The notes under the pieces: generated by a model
Database searches by the model: none
Seen by the model: the letters and a program-made list of their open reading frames with translations, nothing else
What the model was told of the DNA's origin: nothing
DNA from: Marsupella aquatica
Lineage: Eukaryota > Marchantiophyta
Assembly (NCBI GenBank): GCA_973895155.1
Contig: OZ316897.1
Coordinates: 14,694,001 to 14,758,000, forward strand
Length of the DNA stretch: 64,000 nt
Direction: 5' to 3'
Shown: positions 21,712-34,492 of the stretch, one piece after another
Layout of the letters: each line of letters opens with the position of its first letter
Numbering within the stretch: position 1 is the first letter of the stretch
Program-made: the position numbers and the translations under genes

Positions 21712-24700
21712 TTATGATGCCAAAAACTGGCACCCCATATGGAGCCAACCAGATGCTACAACGAACCAGATGCCTGCAGCAACGAAGAGGACCATCATTG
21801 GCACAAATAGTTGATCCATGTGGTCTCGTTTGGCTTGTTCCACCAAGTCCTCATGCTCTAACACACGCATCTTGAACTGTTTTTCTTTAAGCCGACTGAG
21901 GTTGTTGTTCAACTCCTGGCGGCATATTCTGTCCATTGGCCACCACTTCAGGACTCTGCTTAGCTTTCTGATTGCTTCATTGAACTCTTTGTTTTGAGAA
22001 TGCTGCAAGGCTTTGTCTCGGTAACTGGTTCTCCGTGTCTCAAACATATCCTGCTGCTCAGGATACTCTTCAAAGAGTCTTCTTCTTACATTTAGGTCGT
22101 CCACAAGAATACCAAAGTCCTCCAAGTTTGAGTCATAGGGACACCTAACGAGGTCGCGATCTATGATCGTCCATCGATCATATGTTCTGCCATCATTACA
22201 CTTTACTGGGTCGCACATTCTGTCGTAGGTCAGTGGATCCATATCCCACCGATCTGGATCGATTGATTGCTCGAGGACATTCAGGATCCGCTCCAATTCT
22301 AGTTGGCATTCTAGGTCTTCTGGTGCCCACTTGAGAACACTGCTCAGCTTCTCCTTGGCATCTTCAAACTCTCCTTTAAGTGCATGTTGCAGGGCTTCCT
22401 CTCGATACTTCCGCCTTCGACCAAAACATTTCGCTTCCTGCTCTGGAAAAGCCTCAAATAGTCTTCCTCTGACATGGAAGTCATCCTCTATAATTTCAAA
22501 TGCTCTACTGCTATGAGCTGGGTCGTTTAGACGCCTCAAGATTGTCATGTTACGGTCTAAGACAGTCCATCGATCATATGTCCTGTCATCAGGACATTTC
22601 ACCGGGTCACACATTATGTCGTGGGTGAGTGGATCTAGGTATATTGGATCAGGATTGGATGCAGACGGATAGCTTTGCCTCGGTGATCTAGTCTGGAAAC
22701 ATATAAACCTTTCACTTCAGTATCTTGTCAGAGCCAAGAAAAATACTTATATGCTTTGAGTGACACAATATATTGTCTCTGGTTTGACACAGATAAATAC
22801 TTTCTAGCTCAAGATATATCATATATGCATCGAGAAGGAATCAATCTGCACCTAATTATAATAGCGTGTTTGAATAATTCTTATTGGCTAGATCAAAACG
22901 TTGCGTTTACTGAACAGTATTGGAACATTTTATGCCTACAACCAATATTGAACGTTTGGAAATGGCTCTGGCTGAAGACACCTACCCGGATGACGCTGGG
23001 CACTCTACCATTTTTAACGCCTGGATATCTGTCTGAAACTGAGGTAAGGCCCACATTTTCCAGACATCTGACTGCCTGCTCTTGTGCACTCAAGTCCACT
23101 GTGTTTGTGGCAGTCAGTCTCATCAAAGCATCACTTGCGCAAGATATAATCTTCACTCGATTGTCCTGAGATTCTGACAGTTTCGCTAAACACCTTAAAG
23201 TCTCCTCTTGCACATTTGGCATGAGGTTCTGGCTGAATAACGCTGCCAATGCCTGCAACAACCCAGGAGAAGAGGCAATCCTCACTTGATTATCTTGGTT
23301 ATCTGCGAGATTCGTCAAGCACTTTGCAGTCTGTTCGAGCACACGGCTCGTGCTATCTTGCGTCAACAAGTTCCTCAACGCATCGAGCGCACCAGGGTAT
23401 GAAACGATCTTCACTTGATTTTCTGGTGCAGATGCAAGGAGGGACAAGCATCTCGCCGTCTGTTCCAAAACATTGGAGTGCACGTCCTGTCCCAACAACC
23501 TCATCAACACATCAAGCACATCGGGGTGAGAAACAATCGGCACTTGCTTGTCGGTCACCAAGGCAAGACCCGCCATGCAGCTAATAGTAGGCTGGAGCGT
23601 AATTGAGCCGGGACCCGTCTCAAGACTCGCCTTCAGAAGTTTCACAAGGACTTCGAGCACACCTTGGCGAGAGGCAATGAAAATTCTGGCTTGGTTCGTG
23701 CTTGTAAGCTTATTCAAGCACCAGGCTGCCACCTCTTGTCCCCTTGGATTCACGTCCTGTACCAACATTCTCACAATGGCTGCAAGAGCACCGGGGTGAG
23801 TGACAATCTTCTCGTGATTGCCGAAGTCTGCAGCGAGATCTCTTATGCATTCCACTGCCAAATTCTGCACCCTGTGTCTAGTGTAGTTCCCCAAGCACCT
23901 TACTAAGGCGTCGAGTATACCAGGGTGAAACGTAAGCTTCGTTAAATTTTGATACACTGCTGCTAAGCTGAGCAAGCACGTTGCTGCCCCCTCTTGAACG
24001 GAAATTCTATCACTTGTTGCCCAATTGGTTTTCAACTTTCTTACTAATGTATCTAGTAGTCCTGGGTAGGATGCGATGTCTACCATTTTATGACTTGCAA
24101 GGTTGTTCAAGCATTTCATTGAGTACACCTGCACTTGGGGTATCTCCTTATCCCCCAGGAGGCTTACCAGAGCACCAAGAATACCAGGGTGGGAGACAAT
24201 CTTCACGTGGTTGTCTTGCAAGACTATAAGATTGTTGAAACAAGTCACCGCCTGTTTATGGACACTTGGGCTCCACTTTTCTCCTGACAACCTCACCAGT
24301 GCATCAAGCGCGCCCGGGTAAGAGATGATGTTGACCTGATTTTGCCTTGACTCGGCAAGGTGAGTTAAGCACTTGGCTGTCTGCTCCAGCAATGCTACAC
24401 TGCCGGCTCTGAGTAACAGGCTCACCAAAGCACCTATCATGCCCGGATGGGAAGCAATCGTCACTTGATTTTCGCTGGCAATTGCGAGCTGGCACAAGCA
24501 TCTGGCTGTCTGCTCCAGCACAACTGGCTGTACCGAACCATGTTCTTGCAGCAATCTGAGCAACGAATGAAGCACGCCCGGCAAGGAGGCAATCTCTACT
24601 CGGATTTCGTGAGTGACAGCGAGATTGGCCAAACACATCAAAGTCAGTGGAGGAATCTTCGGATTCCACTGCTCCCCCAATAGCTTGACCACTAGAAGCC

Positions 24701-25349
24701 CGTTTCGGACATCCTTCCCCAATAACGACCCAACCCAATGGACAGTTCCATCCGGGCCTATGGGCGTGAAAAAGTCCTTTGATTCCTTGTCTGTCGAAGT
24801 GAGAGAAAATTCCAACATATCGGATATCATTGATACAAGACTCCCAACTGAATTCTCGTCAACGTCGACTACACTAAAAATTTCGTCGAGAGAAGATCCT
24901 TCGCTGTCAAAATCGTCGCTGATATCCGCTTCACAATCTACAAGCAAACCGACCCGATGAACTACTCCATCTTCACTAGTATGATCGAATAGGCTGATTT
25001 GTGGTGCTGTGGCTCTCTCAAAAGTCAGAACTACTTCTGCTATTATCGACTCCGGATTCGATAACACTTGTCTCACACGCGGCCCCCACAGACTAACCAA
25101 TTCATCCAGTAACAAAGTGGTATCTTCCGTGATAGGATGCACTCCGAACAACCCGACCCAATGAGTAACGGGACCATCATCTTCATCGCATGTGTATTCA
25201 AAAAATCTGGTTTGGGATTCAGTCACTGTTAGCCCAAAATCCAAAACATTGTTCGACTCCGGATCTGTGGCCAGCACTGGCCTTACATCGTCCCCCCACA
25301 ACCTTACCAACTCGTCAAGTGACGTTCTCGTCATAACCTGAGCTTCCAT
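21712..25349 (-). CDS. ARM-repeat / double U-box membrane-anchored protein
   Basis: Proposed exons (minus strand) are 25349-22986 and 22692-21712, giving 1114 residues. The donor is CGG|GTAGGT and the acceptor TTTCCAG|ACT, both phase 0; the intron is 293 bp. Residues about 1-235 hold a roughly 70-residue module three times (LDELVxLW ... HWVGLFG; the third copy is weaker). Residues about 235-780 are some 12 ARM repeats of about 42 residues with the recurring CLxxLAxxxxNxVKIxSxPG pattern. The C-terminal exon has two U-box-like domains. The first is near 808 (DPLTHDIMCDPVKCPDDRTY). The second is near 940 (DPLTYDRMCDPVKCNDGRTY, then CPYDSNL). Each is followed by a TPR-like helical pair. A hydrophobic segment at about 1083-1109 ends the protein like a tail anchor. 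U-boxes recruit E2 enzymes, so an E3 ubiquitin ligase is likely. Plant PUB-ARM proteins normally have one U-box before the ARM array. If the splice is wrong these are two adjacent genes. Confidence 0.8.
22693..22985 (-). other. Proposed intron joining ARM and U-box exons
   Basis: 293 bp, A/T-rich, with G|GTAGGT at its 5' side and a pyrimidine-bearing TATGTTTCCAG at its 3' side. Both flanking frames are phase 0. Without splicing, the ARM frame runs on to a stop at 22893 through sequence that no longer resembles ARM repeats, and the U-box frame has no Met before its own conserved DPLTHDI. Confidence 0.72.
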
Positions 25350-27802
25350 AGCTGCCCCAGAGTTGGAATTTACTTCACATTCCCGAAGCTCAATCAGTTG
25401 ATGGCTTCGAGATCCCAGGTATAGCCTGAATGCAATACTAGTCGATCAATCATGTGGCTATTCTTGTATCCACAACACATGTGACGCTATCTTTTCGTAG
25501 TCAGCCAAGGGCGGTAGTCGCTGGTGCTGGTATCCGCCCATTTTGCGCCAATTCACTGCTCCTCATGAGTCATTTCTCCTCACTTCAGTGTCTGGGAGTG
25601 AATTTGGACATTAAGTCAGTTAGCACATTAGACTTGTCTCAACTTCAGACAAGATTTTGCTGTCGATCAACTGAGCAATTTTATTATCGCAATCATCCGG
25701 ACACAATGGGGAGCCACTCAGTCAGTGAAATGCAGCAACAGAAAGCTAGACTTGTAAGCGACAGGAATAAGAACTTACAGAGCTAGCCATGACCTGGGCA
25801 GAGTATCGGAGGAGAGTTCCCATACAAAAATGGATGTGACAAATGAATCTGCAATTAAAGTCACAACAGCTTGCTGCTTGAGTAGAGTAGGCCGATCGGT
25901 TGCTCTTTGTAGACCAGTAGAACTGCAGTCCCAGCCATTACCAATTGCGTCCGTGTTAGCCAGAAAGACTGGATCTGAGAAAATTAAAAACCTACAAACT
26001 TGACATGACGATGGCCTGAGTTATCGCTTGAACTCGGAATATGGTCGATCAGAACATGATCAGAACATGATCAGAGAGTTACATGGAAAAACCTAAGGAA
26101 CTAGCCGAGACTGGAGCACCTAGAGTGAATTGTGGCATGTACTATTAAAATAATACAATTCCGTTTGCGGTTGAAAGCATTGAAACCAATCAAGACCTTG
26201 ACTGAGACGCTCATTACCTCAATCGTCCATACAGGCTGTGAATATTTAAAAAATTCCCATTCATCGTGTTGTCGTCTTGGCAGTAGAAATCAGGACATCT
26301 CTGCCCTCACCAGTAGCTGTTGTTTAGGGTCTGGACCTACATGCGTGAAATTAAGAGCCCCGTGATGAAGCCTGACAGATATCTCAGATCGACGATTCTG
26401 GATGGCACGCAAGTCAAGTAGCACCGGAAGTTTCTGCCTGGCTTCACCTTCAATAATTCCAGACGAACGAAGCCCATACTTTCCTGGATGGCCGTGTCTG
26501 GACGGAAGTTGTTGAGAGAGATTCGTCGTGTCTGAAAAGCAGAATTAACTTTGCCGCTCGGGCCCGATCTCTAGCTCTTGTAAACGCGTTTCACAGTTCG
26601 TGTGATTTTGGATTCGATCCCAGATTCTCACGTTGAAAAGCACTGTACAGTCAAGGAGGAACTGAAAAATCAATTTATAAGTCTTGTTTTTTTGTCTTGA
26701 AAGGAAATGGGGAGTAAATACAATTAGACTCCCCCCACCCCAGTGAGTCTTGTAAGTGACAACTTTGTGAAGAAAAGATGGCTTCCTGACAAATTATACG
26801 AGTACGCTGCACATTTCTCATTCAGTCGTGTCCACATGAATCCCAGGTAATCGTAGGGTTGACAAGCCCCGAAGAAAAGATGGGGTTTAGATACGAGGTA
26901 CCTACAAATGGAATCTGTATTGCATCAGATCTAGAATTTAGAAGAATGATACAATTTTGCAAAATTAAAAAAAAAACAATAGTACAAATTTCAAACCGGG
27001 TCCACCATAGTCTTTGTCTTCCATGTGAGGAGAGAAACTTGACTGCGTCTCGCCTTCTCCTTGCATTTCCTCTACTCTTAGTTTATGTATTTTAGAGCTT
27101 GTTCCGGGAAGCTGTGAAGTCGGGAGCCAGTTTCGTCAATTTGGTGAAAAGCGTGTTCCGAACGTCGTCACGAACGTCGCAGCTCCTACTCCAGCCGATG
27201 TCGCCCATGGGGTGGAGGTATCAGGAGGACCTTATGATCAGTATTCTAGTGGACCTGAAGAGTCCGCTGCCTGCCATCACTTGGGCTGTCGTTGCTTCAC
27301 CTCAAGTTGCAGCCTGACCCACGAAGAACAGGGAAGGATTGGATAGGGAAGAAGATTTTGCATCTCTACTGCAACCCGGCGCCAGTGGCAAAGTTGTGTC
27401 GTCCGGCGACAGGTTGCAAAGAAGACTGTAGCCGAGGTAGAACAGCCCGTAGCTAGCTAGTCACAATGACCCGGGCCTGGATGCACACACTGACGGGCCA
27501 CGGCTATTCCTCTCCATTTTTTACTGTCAAGATGTCGATATGTTTGTCTGTGCATCATTGTGCATCATTGACCATCTTTCACAGACAGAACACTAGCTAG
27601 TTGAAGGTTGGTTCAAAGTCCATTCAAGTGTTATACATATTCTGATGGAAGCTCCTGTGAGATGACTAGGACGACAACGGAGAACCAATACAAGAACCAT
27701 CAATCTTGCTGAATGACTACGAATTTGTGTGAATGAGCCAATCCCGGGGGCTAATCTTGATCTTATATTTTCTTTTTGTGTTTTTGCAGATCGTTGGATG
27801 AC
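25350..27802. promoter_or_regulatory. Upstream region of ARM/U-box gene (-) and membrane protein A (+)
   Basis: The two genes diverge here. From 25445 rightwards the sequence is conserved in copy B (34836-37575), including stretches near 26100-26280 and 27100-27500, although copy B carries indels that would break any reading frame. I take most of it as promoter and untranslated leader. An acceptor (TTTTTGCAG at 27781-27789) shows that at least one upstream exon exists; I could not locate it or decide whether it is coding. Confidence 0.55.
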
Positions 27803-29647
27803 ATGACTCCTCCCGTGTCGCTCTTGGGATTTGTTTCAATCCCGAGCGTGTGGGTGATAACCAATTTAGGATTACCCTCCGACATCTGGACTTTTGGTGT
27901 GATCCCGTTGCTCTCGATCTGTTTTAGCTGCGACCAAAGGAAACTACGGCAAGCAGCAGTTCAGGTGAGGGGGTCACTGGGCCTGTTCATCGGCTCGGCC
28001 ATCGTTACATATCTATGTAACGATATCTCTATCTTGTACGCCCGGGTTACATATACTCGCTTCGTCCTATGGAAATTGGCCGTTGCGCTAGTCTGGCTGC
28101 TCTGTATGATTAAAGGTTTCCAATTCGAAAAGCAAATGTACTGGATGGACACATTTGGCGCAGTCGCCAAGTATCTGGTGTGGAAGGTTGTCACCCGGTT
28201 TACAGGTGAAGAGATGTGGGTGGGTTACAAAAGCGAGTGGGCATACTGCTCACCATACAGCAGAAAACTAGTTCATAAGGAGATAGGTCATTACTACAAT
28301 TTGCAGAAAAGGTTCGAAAAGCAAGATACTATTCCCGAGAAGTACAAGTTCAACTTTCGTATTGAGTCTTGCAATGTGTACGCTGCTTACACATACTCTA
28401 CTGCTTCCGAAGTTCGTGACGGTAAGGGTGGAGATTACAGTGCTTCGAGCCCACTGTCTCCGATACGAATACTTCGTAGAAATGACTTCAAAAAGAGAGC
28501 TGACACACGGTCTGCTTCATTGACAACTTTGCAGACGGAAGGAGAAAGTTTGTCTGCAAAGGCTGAGCGTGGTCCGCTTGTAAAGGATAGATTTACCCTG
28601 ATTTCGGGGCATGCCTGCAACAAAGTAGAGGTGTCTTTGCGTTACGAGGATAAGATACTGGAGGGCTACACCTTTTACAATGTTGCTTACGACGCCTTGG
28701 CCGAATTCAAGCGAGTACTGGAAGTCCTTAAAGAGGAAGGCAATGTCATATTCTCTACCATTAACAGGAACATCGGCTCAAGCAGACCCCGGGCGCATGC
28801 CAGATGCTACGAATTCCGAGAGCTGCTTGAGCTCATACTGAATCAGAGCTATAAACTGCACGAAGTGGATCTACGAGCAAAGTACAAGTGCATCATTTCG
28901 GGGCATTGGACTTTACAACTGCAGGCAGTTGTACTGATTGGAGTCATGGTCGGGATCAATTATTATCAGCTCACTGGACCGCCGAAGCACGTCAGTATTG
29001 TAATCGTCCTTTTGACAATATATGGTCTCACTCACTTGTTCCTCTTTTCAGTGACCCTTGCCTGGAGTGAACAGCACAAAGTGAAAAGACTTGTTCACTT
29101 CATAATCAGCAGGACTAGGCCAAGAGAAGTGGATGATTGGTACAGGTACTTCCAAGTGCGGTTTCCTCTATTGACGTTCGCTAATGAGAGTTATTGCTAT
29201 CCCTACGTCTCAAGTCAGAGGCGGATCTGCTACTTAGAAGGAACTATAGGTTCCCTTCCCGTGTTGGGCACAGAGCATAGATACTTTCGCATGGAGCATC
29301 TGAGAGAAGGAACAAGAATTTTCGACATGAGAAATCTTCAGCTGGAGCTGTTTGTGACGTACATGGAAGGAGAGGTGCAGATCGATGTACTATTGCGCAG
29401 AGTCTACAATGACTACACCTGCTGCTACCGAGAAATCTTCCAGACTAACAGGGCCAAAGCCATCGACTTCATTGCGCTGATGAATTGGCTTGAAAAGAAC
29501 CGGTGTGCGGGAGTCTGTAAAGAGTGGCCCGAAAGTGGCTTAATGTACGCTTACAGATATCCAGAGCTGTTCCAAAAGGTGCTCAAGGATGGATTAAGGC
29601 CCATGATAGCCACCTTCATTGGCCCTATCGACATGACAGTAGAGTGA
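27803..29647 (+). CDS. Multi-pass membrane protein of unknown family, copy A
   Basis: 614 residues from the first Met after a 3' splice site (TTTTTGCAG|ATCG at 27789/27790). An upstream exon could add residues. I do not recognise the family. Four hydrophobic segments lie in the first 125 residues (for example SLLGFVSIPSVWVIT, FGVIPLLSICF, LGLFIGSAIVTYL, FVLWKLAVALVWLLC). A long soluble region follows to about 365, then two more segments (LQAVVLIGVMVGINYY and IVIVLLTIYGLTHLFLF) and a soluble C-terminal domain of about 190 residues rich in aromatic residues and cysteines. This suggests six transmembrane helices with a large loop. The frame is intact. The paralogue at 37576-39462 is very similar at both ends but differs strongly in the middle of the loop. 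No enzymatic or transporter motif is apparent. Confidence 0.85.
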   Translation: MTPPVSLLGFVSIPSVWVITNLGLPSDIWTFGVIPLLSICFSCDQRKLRQAAVQVRGSLGLFIGSAIVTYLCNDISILYARVTYTRFVLWKLAVALVWLLCMIKGFQFEKQMYWMDTFGAVAKYLVWKVVTRFTGEEMWVGYKSEWAYCSPYSRKLVHKEIGHYYNLQKRFEKQDTIPEKYKFNFRIESCNVYAAYTYSTASEVRDGKGGDYSASSPLSPIRILRRNDFKKRADTRSASLTTLQTEGESLSAKAERGPLVKDRFTLISGHACNKVEVSLRYEDKILEGYTFYNVAYDALAEFKRVLEVLKEEGNVIFSTINRNIGSSRPRAHARCYEFRELLELILNQSYKLHEVDLRAKYKCIISGHWTLQLQAVVLIGVMVGINYYQLTGPPKHVSIVIVLLTIYGLTHLFLFSVTLAWSEQHKVKRLVHFIISRTRPREVDDWYRYFQVRFPLLTFANESYCYPYVSSQRRICYLEGTIGSLPVLGTEHRYFRMEHLREGTRIFDMRNLQLELFVTYMEGEVQIDVLLRRVYNDYTCCYREIFQTNRAKAIDFIALMNWLEKNRCAGVCKEWPESGLMYAYRYPELFQKVLKDGLRPMIATFIGPIDMTVE

Positions 29648-32369
29648 ATAGGACCACATCGCATGATTCCTAAGGAGAGCGAGGCTCTAGACGGATAAAA
29701 AGGCTGGCCGTCCGTTTGTGCCCATATAGGATACTCTTGCACCCTACAGGGGAGGGCAGACATGCACACGATGTAATGATATTTCTCGGTTCATGTTCAT
29801 GCGGTTTAATTCTCATTGCTGAAAACTGGCAGTAGGGCTTCGAATATTTTACTTAGAAGGTTAGCCTTTGAGGGCCCCTTTCTACTCGGCCTTGCCTGGA
29901 CTAACATGAAGATCATAGAAACTTTGCCGCAACGCTCTAGTGGTCTACTTTAGTACGTGGCAATGTCTGCGTCAATTGAGACCCTTGAAACACGCCACAG
30001 GTAGTGCATGTGAGGTAGTCATGACAGCACTTGCACTTGTCTCTGTGTGAGAGTGCGAGCACAATCATGAGGTGGAGTGCTGCATCCTGTAGAGAAGCAG
30101 ATGCTGGGGTTCAGGTAGTCCCACCAAACCGAACAAATTATGAGCATCATAAACACGTTTGCATCCGTTACTTTGCAGCTTTAAGTCAGCTTCAGCGTCC
30201 TAACAGGTGCTCAAAATATACCCACCTCTTAAGTTTCCCTCAATCTGACAAGCAATGTTTCTCGGTGCTAATTTCCAGAACAGGAACGGTGGTTAGAGTT
30301 ATGTCGGTTTCCGTTGAGCAGCATTATTTGGCTGGAATACTCCATCTTACTGCAAGAATTGTAACGTTGTACAATTTCTCACACATACCAAGAACTGCAT
30401 AAAATGGAAAGTGCGTAAGACAATATTGTTTTGCGTCTATCTGTGGGTAGGTATAGAGCATTCGCTTTTCGCTTCAACCAAGAACTCAATTCAGGACGCC
30501 AAGGATTGCAGTTAGAGCGAAGTGCACACTATGTTCAACTGTAGGTTAAGGCCTTCTTGTCGTGGCCTTGGACACAGCTGCCTGAATTCCGTGAAACTCC
30601 CCGTGACGCCAGTATTTGAAGTGTTCTTTCATGAAAACCACGTTCGTGATTCTTGCATTGTAGGATACTGCTACGGTGAGAAACTCTTCATTAGTGATCT
30701 TGAGACAGTTCAAGAACATCAAGCCCTTAGTACGGTGCTTCTGGAGAATGGATGTTCTCGAATGACTGGAGAGCATGTCATTTTGTCAAACCTGGAAATC
30801 TACATTTCAATTCTGAACCAAGTCCCCGGATTTTCCCAACTAGAAGTTCTGCCCACGTGACGAAGTCCCCATTCAAGGACTTGCAAACCACCGAGAGACC
30901 ACGTCTAGAACACTGGTAGGAAGTGAATCCTCGGGCCCTAGAAAGTAATGTTTCGGCGCAAAAAGTGATCTTCATTTTGATCGAATCTTACTGGAAATCA
31001 CTGTTCTGGAATTGATTCTTCTGGACTGAAGCTCCAGCTAGCTGAAAGTTACATGGGGCTAGAGCTGAAGCCCCGGCTGAAGCTACAGTGAATTGTGCTT
31101 AGCCGGAGCCACCTCAGGTCATGAGTCTGTACTAAACATATGATTGCAATTCTGCATTGAAACTTTGCTCCGTACATTCCAGTTTTCATTTTTCTGTGTT
31201 TGACGCCAAACAGTCTACTTTGTTTGAAGGATCTCAATTTCTGAAGCTCTATGTGAACCCTTTGGAGGGGAAGCGCAGAAGGAAGCTATCAGTAAGTGTG
31301 CACCTTCATTGCCAGGCACCTCCAGTCATCAGTATGTTGATCTCTGCTGGAAGCATCGACTATCTCCAGTAATCGATCACTGGTCTGTTGAACTCTCTTG
31401 GAAGAGTAATTTGCAGGTGTACATTGATTACTTATGAAATTGGATTCCTTTGTTGGAGGTTTGGAGGTTCAGTTTTACAGCAGCCAAATAATTTCAATGG
31501 ACTCTCAAGGCAACGCTTCTTTTATGGAGTAACTTAATTTCAATAGACTCTGACTCAAGGCATCGCTTCTTTAATGGAGTAACTTCTTCCTGGGATCCCA
31601 ATGACATTGTTTTAAGGGAGGTCTCAGAATTTCCAGGGAATAATAAAATGTGAAACCCCTATCTAGAAAGTAAAACTTGGCAACAAGGAGACATTTGGCC
31701 AGGGGTTAGCCTAGAACTGAGAGGTCCCACATTCAATCCACAAACACAATGGGTGTGGACTTCCTAGGTTCAATCCCCTTTCCACACACACACACACACT
31801 AGGGGTGTGGAGGGTATGTGTGTGTATGTGTGGGTGGGGTGTAGTTGTGATAGTATTGGTTTCTCCTTGGCCCCTGGCTGGCCCGCTTTGGGGCCCTAGT
31901 TTAATCCATTCTCCTCCTGATTTGGGTCCCTGTCAGATCTCTCGGTGTTGTCCCCTTGTGACTACCCTACATAAAATCACATGCTCCAGTGCAGGATGTC
32001 TATGTTGGATGGGCCTGCTTTCCACTTTCAAAGCAAAATAACCAAGTGATTAAAAGGAGAGCAGTTTACAATGTGTGCTTTCCTTACCATACAACAGATG
32101 GCTTTATAGTATTTGGAATGGACCACATCACAAAGATAGTGGGTTCTTTGTTTGTTTGCTGGGGACAAGGTTCACACCAACTTCCTTCACTGCCACACTA
32201 AGCATGGATATACCTGGCTCAAATTATGAATAGAATTATGTTGTGGTTAGAGGACATTGTGAGATATAAGCCTAGGTACCAAAAACCAGGACTGCAGACC
32301 AAGTTTTGAGGGGCTTTATTCTCACAATTCCAGTAACTAGGACATGATTATCCTACGATAAAACTTGAG
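29648..32369. other. Copy A-specific spacer
   Basis: After about 150 bp shared with copy B, roughly 2.5 kb has no counterpart there. A 112-codon open frame at 30522-30860 (+) and a 76-codon one opposite it have no recognisable features. There is a (CA)n stretch at about 31783-31800 with GT-rich sequence after it. I see no secure gene. Confidence 0.4.
31690..31990 (+). repeat. Possible tRNA-derived SINE
   Basis: A region with TTAGCCTAGAAC (A-box-like), followed by GGTTCAATCC at 31767-31776 (B-box-like), with simple CA/GT repeats in the middle. Box spacing is a little long and no clean target duplication was found, so this is only a candidate. Confidence 0.3.
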
Positions 32370-33915
32370 TGATTTTTCGGGAATAGAGAAGGAAAAGAAA
32401 ACTTATGAAATAAATAGTAAAAATTAAAGGGCCATGCAACAATTTGTTGGCTGACAATTAGTTGAACACCTGAAAGAAAGTGAAAATGGGAAAAGCCGTG
32501 CAATGTACTAGATTATGATCTCTCTATTGTAGGACAATCTTAATTTTGTTTTATATGCTAGACTGTTTCTCTCTGTTACATTCTCCTAGATTTATGGTAC
32601 TCCCCATAATCCCTTTTTCAAAAGAAGGGATGGATTATGGAAACTAATACCCTGTATAATACAAAGAGAAAAATCACAGGTCAAAAATATTTATGTAGCA
32701 GAAGCACTGTGCAAGCATGCTGAATTCAAGATCAGGCACAGATGTGTGTAGTGCCAAGAATGGCAAAGGGTATGTATTTGGCATACTTTGCCTCCCACAG
32801 GTAACCTCTGTTAGCTGGTCTGAGGTCTATGACCCTAAGGTGGATGCTTGGTTTCCCATAAAACCCACAGTATCTCCGGGTCAGCTGTCAAGAGTGAAGC
32901 CTCTAGACCCTCAGTTTGGGGGCATAACTGAATTTCTGGGTCCAGGTGGAAATGGTGATTGGGACCAAAGTGAGTCTTTGGAAATGGCACATCATGTAGG
33001 GAGGTACTGACAACAGATTGAACTTGAATGATGAAAAGGTAACTGACTTGAATGTCCTCTCTTCTATTTATTTGCATAGAAAGCCAGGGCAGTCACCTTA
33101 GCTGTACCGAAAGACAACCAGAGGTCTATGCAAATATGGGTGCACAAAGATGCAGAGGAGGATTTAGGGTTTAGCCAACACCAGCTTAATTTCTAAGTTT
33201 TTTTCCTTTTTGCCAGGATGGAGAATGTTACCTTGAAGGAGAAGATGCTAAAATATAATGTAGCAAATTTGGCCAAAAGTGACCAAGCTTTTATGACTAG
33301 GTGGAATTTAGTAAATTTTCACCACTAACAAAAGGCTTTCTGGGAGCCCCTGGTTGACCTGGAGAAACCAGTTGGAGGCACTGAGAGGATGAGGCTATAA
33401 GTGACAAGCCAGAGGCCAACTGGAGAAGTAGGGCTGAAGGTAGGAGCAGACGTCTGATCCTAGAGGCCTGCCCATGTTGAAGGTTCCCCAAAGTGGACCT
33501 CAGTTGAAGGCACCTGGAGGAGGGGCGGCTAGCCATGTGGCAGATCCACATATGCAACTATCAATTTTAATAGGATATGTTTAACTCCTTATACATAAAA
33601 CATATCAGGTTGAAATCCCGGTTAAAATTGTCTAAAGAAGTGCCCCTGTTAATGTCAGAAGTCTACTGTAGCATAATAAAAAAATTGATGATGTTTCCAT
33701 GTGGGAAAAATGTTGAACCCCAGTACATGCTTTTTTAGTCTATTTCCAAACTAGCTTGCATTTTGCGATTTATATTAAAATAAATTTAAAACTCTTGCAT
33801 GTTTGTTTTGCCAGTGATATGGACAATCAATCTCTTCCTTTAGAGTACCCAAATAGACAACATCGGAGAGAAATCTTCCATGGATTGTCAAGTTTGACGT
33901 TTGGATGGAACCAGT
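32370..33915. repeat. Duplicated non-coding block, copy A
   Basis: Matches 39985-41705 in order and orientation, with small indels. It contains the un-inserted TTAA (33775-33778) that carries a MITE in copy B. Short open frames are not conserved between copies, arguing against coding function. Confidence 0.88.
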
Positions 33916-34250
33916 GTATTTTTTAAGGTTTTTTTATTTTTAGCCAGTGTGGCGAATGTTTGCTTCTTTGAGGGAGGAGATTCTAAGAATATTCTCTGTC
34001 AAATTTTATTACATTAAATTGTGACTGTCAGATATCCCTAGATTTAAGGAGGTCCGTTAGATTCTGGCTAATGGGGTCAATGATTTGGTGGAAGAGTGGC
34101 TAATGGTGTAGAAAAATGTAGCGAATCTTAGCCACAAGTGGCCAAAGTTTTTTGGGGAGGTGGAATTTGACTAAAATTGGCACTTAAAAAATAAGCTGGA
34201 CGGAACCCACCTCACATCTATAGTATATGGGAATCTTTCGAGATAAAGCA
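33915..34250. repeat. Paralogue of 33190-33320 near the A/B junction
   Basis: Shares a GCCAGNRTGGNGAATGTT start and a GTGGCCAAAG...AGGTGGAATTT stretch with 33210-33320 and 40815-40920. It is a diverged local copy of the same non-coding repeat at the boundary between the two segmental copies. Confidence 0.55.
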
Positions 34251-34492
34251 GAATTTATTTTTTTAGGTTTTTCCTTTTTTTCCCAAAAAGTGACAAATGT
34301 CACCCGTGTCAAGTTTTCTAAAAATATTCCTTATATAGGTTTCTTAGATTAATTCCTGACCATTAGATCTTACTAGTAAAGTAAAATCACACCCGCCCAT
34401 GTCATATGGCGTCCTTCCCTGCAGGTCTATTGTTCATTCCAATCTGCAATGAATAGTGGAGCCCTGAGTCGCAAGAAATGTCATTTTTGGCC

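Larger units (their letters stand above)
19630..34250. repeat. Segmental duplication, copy A
   Basis: About 14.6 kb directly followed by a shorter homologous copy B. Collinear matches (A to B) are 19635-19872 to 34260-34458, 20450-20755 to 34459-34835, 25445-29800 to 34836-39590 and 32370-33915 to 39985-41705. Copy A alone contains 20756-25444 (the ARM/U-box gene) and most of 29800-32370. Homology breaks are abrupt. The age is old enough for many substitutions outside the membrane-protein gene. Confidence 0.88.

Noticed and set aside
27099-27317. 72-codon open frame upstream of membrane protein A, a candidate first exon
   Set aside because: The homologous stretch in copy B (about 36885-37110) is frameshifted and stopped, so coding conservation is absent.
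30522-30860. 112-codon open frame in the copy A spacer
   Set aside because: No recognisable domain, no splice context, an overlapping frame on the other strand, and no copy B counterpart to test conservation.
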